From: Gammaproteobacteria bacterium
GTDB taxonomy: Bacteria > Pseudomonadota > Gammaproteobacteria > Magnimaribacterales > Magnimaribacteraceae
Assembly (NCBI GenBank): GCA_002730855.1
Contig: PCBA01000055.1
Location: 1 to 7,912, forward strand
Direction: 5' to 3'
Length of the DNA stretch: 7,912 nucleotides
The translations under genes were made by a program, and so were the position numbers. This document shows positions 1 through 7,547 of this stretch, in pieces (the stretch's first letter is position 1; each line of letters starts with the position of its first letter). The notes beneath the pieces were generated by a model. That model made no database searches. It worked only from the letters and a program-made list of their open reading frames with translations, and had not been told where the DNA came from.

Positions 1-3000
1 CTATCTAACTCCATTAACCACATATGTACATTTCTTGCTTGAGCTCCTATAAATGGTGTAAGATTTTTTTGTACCATATATATTTCCATGGTATTTAAGG
101 AAGATTGAGGTCCTTCCATCCTTGCTATATTTAAATACTCCTTAAACGTCTTATCACTAGCAGATTCAGTTATAATATCTTTATGAAATAATATTCTACC
201 ACCTTTGCTCTCTTTTATCATTTGATCTAAAACTTTTTCCATATCCTTTTCCGCGTTATATCTTTCTGGTAAAAGATATAAATTATCATGAAAAGATCTA
301 AGATGGTCACTAAGTCCAATTTTAGCTGGATTTTCATTCATTGAAGCAGCTAATAACATTGTTTTTGCAGATGCTAGTCTAGACCTTTGAAGAGCTTCAA
401 CAGCTTCTCTTCTTCCCAATTTACCCGTCTCCTTCCAATCATTAGCTTGTAAATTCATAATATATCTTTGAATTAAATCGCCATCGTAGTCACCTCTCTG
501 TAATAAAAGTTCTAAATTATTTATAAAAACAGTAGATTTTTGAGTATTTGTATCTATCCCACCCATTAGCAGTAATTCTCTGCTATATACAAATGGTTGA
601 GAAAAATTTCCATATTCATAATTAGCAAATTGAGGCTCTCTTTTTAACAGATCAATTATTATTTCTGGAGCATCGCCTCCTTTGAGAAGCTTTATTATAT
701 CTTCTGCTTTTACTTTCATTAGTTTATCTGGCGTTTTCTTTATACTTTCGCCGAGCCATTGTTCAAAGTTAGGAGCTGTGATTATAGTTTCACCTAATCC
801 TGCCCCTTTTGCTGCTAAATATGCCGGCCGCTTTTTTAAATCCCATGTATTTAAAGCATCCGGGATATCGTGCATTACTCCTGCTAAGTTTTCTCCGAAA
901 GTCATTTTTAACATTCCTTTCTTTAGAGTAGTAAGCCACTTATGTCTTTTTCGTATTTCGTCTACGGACGCCCGACTCACGCCCTGCTTAGCGCTTGCGG
1001 CAGAGTCATGTAAAGCTATCTCCTGATCTAATTTCTTTATAAATGAATGATCTGTATTATATAGTTTTGAACTTAGAGTTAAGCCACTTAAAGGATCAGC
1101 AAGAGAAAGTACTTTACTTGGTTTTTGATCAAGAGCACCTATTAGATCTGTTAATTGATCTTGAAGAACTCTCTTTGTAGTCTCACCTACTTGATTAGCT
1201 TTCCCACCTTCATATTTTTTTACAAACTCTTTTATGGCTTTTTTTACACCAGGATATTGATTACCTTTTGAAACATGGCCAACTAGTCTACCTATAGTGC
1301 CTTTCAAAACGTTTAGTGGTGCAATTTTTTGATAAGGAGCTCCAGGTTCAGCAAAAAATCTCTGAGCCTTTAATTCAAATACACTTATTCCAAATAAAGA
1401 AAGTCTCTCCCATTGTCCTGCAAGTTCTTTCGCATATTCTGTTTGAGATTCTCTTACTAAATTAATAATTTCTTGTACCCCTTTTATATCTTTACCTTTA
1501 AGTAACTTATTGATCTCTGTTGATTGTTTTTCTAAAAACTTATTTCTTTCAGCTATAGTATTTACTAATTCCATTTTATACTTACTTGCGCCATACAAAA
1601 AAACTTGATCATGTGCTCCAGCTAAAACTGGCCCTTCTTGCCATAAGTTTGCTATAGGAAGATATCCATGTATTTTACCTCTTAAAGCTTTATCTGTTTT
1701 ATTGGATAGTCTTGCTTTAAATTTTCCTCTTTGGGAGGAGTTATCAATTGACTCTATTGCAGCTTGTTCTATTTGTTTAAAAAACTCTTCTGAGAAGTCA
1801 TCTCCTATGAAGTTAAATACTTTTATAAATTCGTCACTTTTCATCTTAAGATTATCCATCTCTACTATAATTTTAGCTGATAGGTTTGGATTTACTTTAG
1901 GTAATTCTAAATACATTAATTCTTTTTGTATATTATACATCCCTCTAGAATCCTTGGTGGGATCTATCTTCCACATATGATCTCTTCCTTTTTGTCTTTC
2001 TAATTCCATTGCATCCTGTGGATGTAAAGAAGCATCAGGGCCATATAATGCTGCAAATTCTTTTTCAACTCTTTCTCTCGACAGCCTGGTAACTGTTTTT
2101 GATTTCATTAATTCTGTAAATTCATCTTCCTTTATCCCTAATCCTTGTCTAATTATATTTTGCTCCCTTGAGCCCATTTGATGTATTGGTATATGTCTTA
2201 ACTCTTTACTTTCATTATATGCTGCATGAAGTTTTTTCATTGTAACCATGTCCATAACATTTATGCCTGCAGGAACTTTACCGAACTCATAACCATGTGC
2301 CAGGGCCTCTATTACTTTCTTGTGTGCTCGCAATCCTTGTCTTATATTTGGATCATAGTGCCCGCTTGTTGACATAAGAGTTGCTGAAATTATATTATTC
2401 ATAAGAGAGTCTTTGCCCATTCCAGCAAGCTGTCTTTGAAGCAAAAGCATTTGCCAATGACTAAATGATTTTTTAATAGGAGTTCCATAACTATCTCTCA
2501 ATAATCCAGAAGTCCATCTAAAGTCTCCCGTTGTCTCTATAACTGACATTTCATCTATATATAAGGCGGCAAATGGGTCTAATTTAAGAGCTCTATGTAA
2601 TTCCCCTTGTTCATCTAAAATTCCATGTTTCTTTATTTGCTCCATATGAGGCCCTAGAGTTGTTTCATCTATATGTAAAAATAGATCTCCTAACATAACT
2701 TTCTTCTGTTGAACTGCTTGCCTAACTTCATGGACTATGGCAATTTCATCAGCAGTTTTTAACTCACCCGAAGCTAATAATCTATTTAAGTTTTTGTCAG
2801 TTTCTTTCATAGTATCTTCAAATAATTTTCCGAGCTGGCTTTTCATCTTTCTTTTACTTACTAATTCTGACAAACGATTTTCATTAAGTTTTATAAATCT
2901 TTTTTTCATATTTTCATGAGTAACTCCGGCTGCTTCTAAAACTCTATGTATACTCTTAAACATATTTAAATTATTTAAAGGAATTTTAGTATAGTCTTTT

Positions 3001-6000
3001 ACCTTTACAGAGTACATGTAACCACCAAATTTTTCAGAATATTTAGGTTGTAGATCAGGATAAACTATTTTCTCAGGTACTATATCAAACGTAAGATTAA
3101 CTTCATTAGTAGTTAAATCAAATCCGTCAGATAACATTTTTATAATTTTTCGTTTTTGATCACTTAGTGAGTTTGAATTATCATGTATTTGTGTAAGTGC
3201 TCTTCTCATATGTTTATCTATATACATATCAACTGATTGTGTTTTATCGGTCATTAAAAAAGATGCTCCGCTAGCATCTGCTCTGTAAGCAGGGCCTTCA
3301 ACTCCATATATATATGTTTTATTTGCACCAACTTGTGTAATAGCTTTTATACCTGTACTAGTTGAAACAGGAATAAAATTAAAAATTATTTTAGCAGCTT
3401 GTATATCCCCAACATCTATTCTAATAGAATCAATTATTGCTGTTTGTCTTATCTTATTTTTTAATTGTTTATCCATATAAGAAGATAATTCTTTAGGCTC
3501 TTTATTCATTAGTCGTAAAGTTTCTTGATTAGCTACTTTAGTATCTAAGAGAGTATTTTGTTTACTTGGATCGTAGATTAATCGTTTAAGTACTGGGTCT
3601 CTGCGAGCTGCGTTTATATCATCAAAAAATTTCTCTTTTTGTGCTTCGTCTACTAAGTCTAGTAAAGCGATTGAATCAGCCCTATCTGCGGCTCCCCCAA
3701 TAATTTGTGCTATAGTTTGTTTACCGTATTTAAGTTCAACAGCTTTAACTAAGCCTTTACTTAAACCACTTAATTCTAATATTTTTGTAATAGGTGTTTT
3801 TGCTATAGTAGTTTCATTTATATGATACCCAATGGCTGGCCAGTCAATAGAAATTTTATAACCTCCTCCTTTTGGTAAGCTTCTTAACATTTCTAAGGAT
3901 TGTCTATGCATAGCAACTGCTGTATCTTCACCAAATATTCGATTACCAGTTGAAAGATGCCAAGCCATAACAGGTACTTTATTAGGTAGAGGAAGTCTTT
4001 CTGTTGGATACACGGGGATATGTCTTCTTAACTTTTTATCATATTTAAGACCTATTTTATTTCTAGAAGATAGTCCTAGTTTATATGTAGAATCTTCATT
4101 AGTAAAAGCATCTACTTGACTTCTGTTCATAGTATCCCATATTCTACCTGTAGTTACGGGATAAAAGCCACCAGCTACTTCTATTGCTTTTCTATAAGCA
4201 CCAGGAGCTAAGGATCTAGCCGCAGAGACTTGATATCTTTGCTTTTGTAAATTAGAAAACATAGCAAAAGGCAGATATTTTTCAATTCCATAAGCAGCAC
4301 CAATTCCTGCAGCTGCTTGGGTAGGACTAAAGGAGAATACAGAAGAATAAAGCCAAGTATTTCCAACATTTCCAGGATCATTACTATATAAATCTATCTG
4401 ACTAAGATTATCTATGGGAGCATGCCATGATTGATATCTTCCTTTCTCAATTTCTCTAGCTACATTTCCAATCTTTATCATATTCTCATATTGAAGTGGT
4501 TTATAAAACTTCATGTCTGTTATCTGATCGGAAAGTAAATCACTAAGTAAAGCAGCAGCTCCTACATCAAATCCAGCAGAGTGATGTGTGCCTTCACTTA
4601 TTACTTTTAATAAACCAGCTTTATCTGATTCTAACCAAGTAAGTATGTTGGCTTTAAGAGATTTTGGTAGTCCCTCTAACAATCTAGTTATTCCAGAAGA
4701 GCTATTTGATTTAATTGCTGTGCCGAGGTGCTTAAAAAATTCCTGAGTTGTCATTTTTTCGGTTATAAATCTAGAATGCGAAGAGGCTTGTTCAGAGATT
4801 AAAGTATTAAATAGATCAGTGAGACCTAGAGGTGTAGGAGAATGACTTGTGGCTAGCCTACCCATAGTATAAGTATCCATAAAATTATGTTTAGATAATA
4901 ATGCTTCAGAAGAAGTATCTTCAAATAATCTTAATAAAGCAGCAGGTGGCTTGCGTTGTACATTCTTCATCTCTCTTATTTCTCGGTCGGCTGCTCGATG
5001 TAATATAGGAATATCCGCTTCATTAATATTATGACCTGCAAACAATATATTAGAGCCCTGTCCAACATTTTTATATATATTCTGTGCAAAAGCAAGAACG
5101 GCTGAGCCTTCATTTCTATAGATATGAGTTGGTAATATTCCTAGTAATCTATTTGGTAAACCTTTAGTGCCTACTATATCTGCTGTTTTTATTACATTTC
5201 CTTTTGTGTTTTGGAATTCACCGCGTGCGCGTTTAATAACTCTTTCTAGCTCTTCAAAAGACAATGAACCTTCACCGTGTCTTGACATAAAGTCTTTAAT
5301 ATTTCCACGCATTTCGTTCCATGTTGCCTCTTGATGCAATATTAAACTTTCATGTAAAGACATAGCACCGTCTTTTTTTAATCTATATGCTAACATGTAT
5401 GGCCTTGTTCCTGAATGCTTTGCCATTTGTTGAGAGCCACCAAAACGACTACCAGGGTAACTAAATTCCAGATCAAGGAATACTTCAGCAGCAAAATCTT
5501 TAGTTAAGGTTTCTAAAGACCTAAGACCTCCAGCTATCCCACGATACCAAGAGGAACTAAAATAACCTTTTTGTTCTCCAGAAAGTACTCTCATAGAGTC
5601 TGATATTAATTTAGTACTTCTTATAAAATCTTGAGAAGTACCTCCTGCAATACTTGTAGATTCTTGTACTGTTAGAAAGTGTTTTCTCCATGATCTATTT
5701 ACTTTTTCTGGATCAAAATTATTTTCTACAAAGTCTCTCCAATAGTGAGAGTTATTCTGATTAAAATGTTTAGCTATATCTAAAGTTGCTGTTTGTACAT
5801 TTTCAACAGAAGAAGTTTGATTAAGACCCAATCGTAAAAAAGTAGAACGGAGATTTGTACTAAAATCTGTTAAAAATCTTCCTTGACTTTCTAAATGGAT
5901 AGGTATTTTTATTTTTCCTTTAACTCCTAAATCTGTTTCTATCATTAAAGTTTGAAATGGCAAAGCTCCAGCTCTATGAGTATTAACATAAACACTTGTT

Positions 6001-7532
6001 TTAACTTCTCTAACCCATTTAATAAATTCTTTTAAAGCCTTGTCATCTATCTTAGATGATGTACTTAGTGTAGATCTGTATTGTCGAGCAAGTCTAATAA
6101 GCTCAGATTTAGCTTGAGTATCTCCTCGTGAAGCTTTAGTTTGTAGACTTAGTATACCATCTTTCCAACCTTGTAACTCAGTTTGCCACTTTACTAAACC
6201 TTCTCTAACATCTGCTATAAGTCTTGCCTTTAAATTCTTTGTATTATAGGCTTGATCATATAAAGGCTCTTGTCCTGCGGCAACAAATATATTTCTATGT
6301 AAACTTTCCATCTGTACCATAATATTTTTATCTGTGCCCGTATAATGGTAAAGATTGGTGTCCATCCAGTTAGTTAAACCCTGTAATTTGGGATCGCTCT
6401 TAATATCTAATGTATGTAATGTTCCTGTTTCAGTAGATAAGCTTCCTCTAAATACATCCTCTGATAATATTGATCCATAATCTCTTAAAGTTATTTGACT
6501 TTTAAGATTTTGATGCACACTAACCGCGACTACAGGACTGAATAGCATTTTCCGTATTAATTCATCTTGTACCTCTGGCTTGCTACTAAATACTCCATAA
6601 GACTTTTGTAATTTTCTATGATTTTGTAAAAATTTTCTTGCCCAAAGAGCTTTACTTTTATTATCTCCATCTAAGAAATCCAGTGCTATGGACATTTCTC
6701 TAGGATCATCAAATGCAGAAGCAATATTTATATATCTAGCTGCTAATTCTTTTCCTGAAGGAACTGCAGTAAATAATGGTCTTTCATAAGGAACCAAAGT
6801 TCTAGTAGAATCTAAAAGTGAATGTTTAAATTCAGCTTCAGTACGTATGATAGCTTTTTTAATTATTTCTAGTCCACCAATTTCTCTAGCTTGTTTTAAT
6901 AATTTAGCTTTATTCGGATCCATTCTCCCTGCGTGCCCCAATGTTAATATCCTTGATAAAGCTTTCATTCTTTCCTCTAGTTCTAAGGTATAATTTCCGG
7001 CTATCTTGGCGTATCTCAGGGCACTTTGATCTAGACCAATCGCCTCTACATTAAATGATGCTGTAGAACCTACCTTTGCAATTTCCCTTCTCGCTCTAGA
7101 GACAGTATTTTCATTAGCTAAGTCTATTATTCTACTTCTAGATAAAATATCTACTTCGGGAGAAGAGCCGCCTATCCCCATCATTTGTTTTGCTATCTCT
7201 AAATTAGATTCAATAAATCCTTTTTTCTTTTTAGTAAGATCATTATTTAGTTTTGAACCAATATCCTGAATGAAGTAAGATATTGGTTTACCGCCTGACA
7301 TGCTAGTAACATTTGGATCCGTAACTGCCGCTTTTACTATAGCTGTTAACTGTTCTTCTATACGTATATATAGATCTTTCCAAATACCACCAATAATAAA
7401 TTTATCTTGTGCAGCAACTATGCCTAAAACACTTGGTAACCAAAGTAATCTAGCAGCGCTCCAAGCACGTTCTCCGACGTCTTTATAATCTTTATCGGTT
7501 CCTCTATCTACTATATCATTTATTCTAGCCAT
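1..7532 (-). CDS. Giant single-chain RNA polymerase-like protein with embedded DEDDh exonuclease domain (C-terminus outside window)
   Basis: The frame is open for 2,510 codons and runs off the left edge. ATG at 7532-7530 is the earliest possible start, because TAG (7544-7542) and TAA (7547-7545) lie in frame just upstream. What is seen: residues 1-680 have no recognised domain. Residues about 680-1005 hold DnaQ-like motifs (D687, E689, D840, H984, D989). Residues about 1180-1210 resemble the RNAP beta signature. Residues about 2190-2410 hold an RxP motif (R2298, P2300) and the metal-binding loop DYDGD (2348-2352). A helix-rich, charged stretch at about 1990-2045 may form a coiled coil. Known of the family: DxDGD loops bind catalytic Mg2+ in multisubunit RNAPs, YonO, QDE-1 and, as DFDxD, in crAss-like phage virion RNAPs, which are injected with phage DNA to transcribe early genes. 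Inferred: this is a phage virion RNAP of that class. The bridge helix and trigger loop should lie beyond the edge. The polymerase call is fairly firm; the virion role is a guess. Confidence 0.72.
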   Translation of the reverse strand, partial: MARINDIVDRGTDKDYKDVGERAWSAARLLWLPSVLGIVAAQDKFIIGGIWKDLYIRIEEQLTAIVKAAVTDPNVTSMSGGKPISYFIQDIGSKLNNDLTKKKKGFIESNLEIAKQMMGIGGSSPEVDILSRSRIIDLANENTVSRARREIAKVGSTASFNVEAIGLDQSALRYAKIAGNYTLELEERMKALSRILTLGHAGRMDPNKAKLLKQAREIGGLEIIKKAIIRTEAEFKHSLLDSTRTLVPYERPLFTAVPSGKELAARYINIASAFDDPREMSIALDFLDGDNKSKALWARKFLQNHRKLQKSYGVFSSKPEVQDELIRKMLFSPVVAVSVHQNLKSQITLRDYGSILSEDVFRGSLSTETGTLHTLDIKSDPKLQGLTNWMDTNLYHYTGTDKNIMVQMESLHRNIFVAAGQEPLYDQAYNTKNLKARLIADVREGLVKWQTELQGWKDGILSLQTKASRGDTQAKSELIRLARQYRSTLSTSSKIDDKALKEFIKWVREVKTSVYVNTHRAGALPFQTLMIETDLGVKGKIKIPIHLESQGRFLTDFSTNLRSTFLRLGLNQTSSVENVQTATLDIAKHFNQNNSHYWRDFVENNFDPEKVNRSWRKHFLTVQESTSIAGGTSQDFIRSTKLISDSMRVLSGEQKGYFSSSWYRGIAGGLRSLETLTKDFAAEVFLDLEFSYPGSRFGGSQQMAKHSGTRPYMLAYRLKKDGAMSLHESLILHQEATWNEMRGNIKDFMSRHGEGSLSFEELERVIKRARGEFQNTKGNVIKTADIVGTKGLPNRLLGILPTHIYRNEGSAVLAFAQNIYKNVGQGSNILFAGHNINEADIPILHRAADREIREMKNVQRKPPAALLRLFEDTSSEALLSKHNFMDTYTMGRLATSHSPTPLGLTDLFNTLISEQASSHSRFITEKMTTQEFFKHLGTAIKSNSSSGITRLLEGLPKSLKANILTWLESDKAGLLKVISEGTHHSAGFDVGAAALLSDLLSDQITDMKFYKPLQYENMIKIGNVAREIEKGRYQSWHAPIDNLSQIDLYSNDPGNVGNTWLYSSVFSFSPTQAAAGIGAAYGIEKYLPFAMFSNLQKQRYQVSAARSLAPGAYRKAIEVAGGFYPVTTGRIWDTMNRSQVDAFTNEDSTYKLGLSSRNKIGLKYDKKLRRHIPVYPTERLPLPNKVPVMAWHLSTGNRIFGEDTAVAMHRQSLEMLRSLPKGGGYKISIDWPAIGYHINETTIAKTPITKILELSGLSKGLVKAVELKYGKQTIAQIIGGAADRADSIALLDLVDEAQKEKFFDDINAARRDPVLKRLIYDPSKQNTLLDTKVANQETLRLMNKEPKELSSYMDKQLKNKIRQTAIIDSIRIDVGDIQAAKIIFNFIPVSTSTGIKAITQVGANKTYIYGVEGPAYRADASGASFLMTDKTQSVDMYIDKHMRRALTQIHDNSNSLSDQKRKIIKMLSDGFDLTTNEVNLTFDIVPEKIVYPDLQPKYSEKFGGYMYSVKVKDYTKIPLNNLNMFKSIHRVLEAAGVTHENMKKRFIKLNENRLSELVSKRKMKSQLGKLFEDTMKETDKNLNRLLASGELKTADEIAIVHEVRQAVQQKKVMLGDLFLHIDETTLGPHMEQIKKHGILDEQGELHRALKLDPFAALYIDEMSVIETTGDFRWTSGLLRDSYGTPIKKSFSHWQMLLLQRQLAGMGKDSLMNNIISATLMSTSGHYDPNIRQGLRAHKKVIEALAHGYEFGKVPAGINVMDMVTMKKLHAAYNESKELRHIPIHQMGSREQNIIRQGLGIKEDEFTELMKSKTVTRLSRERVEKEFAALYGPDASLHPQDAMELERQKGRDHMWKIDPTKDSRGMYNIQKELMYLELPKVNPNLSAKIIVEMDNLKMKSDEFIKVFNFIGDDFSEEFFKQIEQAAIESIDNSSQRGKFKARLSNKTDKALRGKIHGYLPIANLWQEGPVLAGAHDQVFLYGASKYKMELVNTIAERNKFLEKQSTEINKLLKGKDIKGVQEIINLVRESQTEYAKELAGQWERLSLFGISVFELKAQRFFAEPGAPYQKIAPLNVLKGTIGRLVGHVSKGNQYPGVKKAIKEFVKKYEGGKANQVGETTKRVLQDQLTDLIGALDQKPSKVLSLADPLSGLTLSSKLYNTDHSFIKKLDQEIALHDSAASAKQGVSRASVDEIRKRHKWLTTLKKGMLKMTFGENLAGVMHDIPDALNTWDLKKRPAYLAAKGAGLGETIITAPNFEQWLGESIKKTPDKLMKVKAEDIIKLLKGGDAPEIIIDLLKREPQFANYEYGNFSQPFVYSRELLLMGGIDTNTQKSTVFINNLELLLQRGDYDGDLIQRYIMNLQANDWKETGKLGRREAVEALQRSRLASAKTMLLAASMNENPAKIGLSDHLRSFHDNLYLLPERYNAEKDMEKVLDQMIKESKGGRILFHKDIITESASDKTFKEYLNIARMEGPQSSLNTMEIYMVQKNLTPFIGAQARNVHMWLMELD
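303..965 (-). other. Beta-prime-like RNA polymerase catalytic core (DYDGD loop)
   Basis: Residues about 2190-2410. The loop RGDYDGDL at residues 2346-2353 (bases 474-497) supplies three aspartates, D2348, D2350 and D2352, matching the DxDGD signature of double-psi beta-barrel RNAPs. Before it comes LLKREPQ (R2298, P2300), which resembles the NRxPTLH motif of beta-prime. The gap to the first Asp is 50 residues, against about 35 in E. coli beta-prime, so a small insertion is implied. Further upstream, a basic stretch (IRKRHKWL, from about 2193) and GLGETIITAP (around 2245-2254) sit where beta-prime has its RFRQNLLGKRVDYSGRSVI-type segment; this is weak similarity. After the loop, ASAKTMLLAASMNENPAKIG (about 2386-2405) resembles the beta-prime segment with EA...LM...N..sP..G. 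The set of motifs in order makes a chance DYDGD unlikely. Confidence 0.7.
961..1010. other. GC-rich patch inside the giant gene
   Basis: Counting gives 32 G/C in 50 bases (64%), while the 50 bases at 1021-1070 have 11 (22%). On the coding strand it uses codons otherwise scarce here (GCG, CGG, GTG, GGC, CAG), encoding residues about 2175-2191 (HDSAASAKQGVSRASVD). It sits immediately before the beta-prime-like core. It could reflect recombination, a constrained RNA or DNA element, or chance. Confidence 0.4.
3798..3995 (-). other. Candidate beta-subunit-like signature of the polymerase
   Basis: Residues about 1180-1245. The run LPLPNKVPVMAWHLSTGN followed by GEDTAVAMHRQSLEML (E1202, D1203) resembles the Rpb2/beta signature around GYNxEDsxIMNQSSIDRG, with about three extra residues between the TG/N and the ED pair. 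A second possible echo follows at DWPAIGYHINETT (W1231). If real, this begins the beta-like half, and the beta-type barrel should follow before the DYDGD barrel. I could not place its two conserved lysines (the GDKxxxRHGxKG motif is absent as such). A Ser/Gly/Asp-rich segment, AYRADASGASFLMTDK (D1419, D1429), is a possible part of that barrel. This assignment rests on eye alignment alone. Confidence 0.3.
4518..5495 (-). other. DnaQ-like DEDDh 3'-5' exonuclease domain within the giant protein
   Basis: Residues about 680-1005 carry the full set of DEDDh motifs in the right order. Exo I is VFLDLEFS, with D687 and E689. Strand-like segments follow (RPYMLAYRLKKDGA, then LHESLIL), as in DnaQ folds. 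Exo II is FAGHNINEADIPILHRA, with N835 and D840; the residue before the Asp, usually Phe, is Ala here. The usual post-Exo II helix is seen as MDTYTMGRLA (D886). Exo III is HHSAGFDVGAAALL, with H984 and D989 at exact HxxxxD spacing, followed by the expected Ala/Leu helix. The domain is expanded: D687 to D840 is 153 residues and D840 to D989 is 149, against about 90 and 64 in E. coli epsilon, so it contains insertions. All four acidic residues and the histidine are present, so activity is plausible. The substrate (RNA, host DNA or nascent transcript) cannot be told from sequence. Confidence 0.68.
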
Positions 7533-7547
7533 ATATTTTCTCTATTA
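7525..7547 (-). promoter_or_regulatory. Overlapping stop/start and translation initiation region of the giant gene
   Basis: The upstream gene ends and the giant gene begins inside ATGGCTAG, an 8-base overlap. The leader reads AATAGAGAAAATAT just before ATG: purine-rich and A-rich but without a real Shine-Dalgarno core (only AGAG about 7 bases away). Two in-frame stops at 7542-7547 rule out an upstream start. A weak or absent Shine-Dalgarno plus overlap suggests re-initiation by ribosomes finishing the upstream gene. It would also suit a Bacteroidota host, where such sites are often weak, but that is only suggestive. Confidence 0.5.

Noticed and set aside
682..1026. Plus-strand 114-codon open frame
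   Set aside because: It lies wholly antisense to the polymerase catalytic core, has no ribosome site, and its sequence is a low-complexity mirror of the coding strand.
1702..1980. Plus-strand 92-codon open frame
   Set aside because: It is antisense to the giant gene; its hydrophobic Ile/Leu/Phe/Ser-rich content arises from the AT-rich complement.
2737..2919. Plus-strand 60-codon open frame resembling a membrane peptide
   Set aside because: The Phe/Leu/Ser-rich product is the complement of Lys/Glu-rich codons in the giant gene; no initiation signal is present.
6341..6346. TATAAT on the plus strand as a promoter -10 box
   Set aside because: It lies inside the giant gene on the non-coding strand, with no convincing -35 box and no downstream plus-strand gene.
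7410..7448. Hydrophobic run at residues 29-41 as a signal peptide or membrane helix
   Set aside because: It is only 13 residues with a central proline and is preceded by many charged residues, so it is too weak to call.
7300..7488. Plus-strand 62-codon open frame
   Set aside because: It is antisense to the N-terminal codons of the giant gene, with no independent support.
1..7532. N4-type virion RNA polymerase
   Set aside because: N4-type virion RNAPs are T7-like single-subunit enzymes; the motifs here are of the double-psi beta-barrel type.
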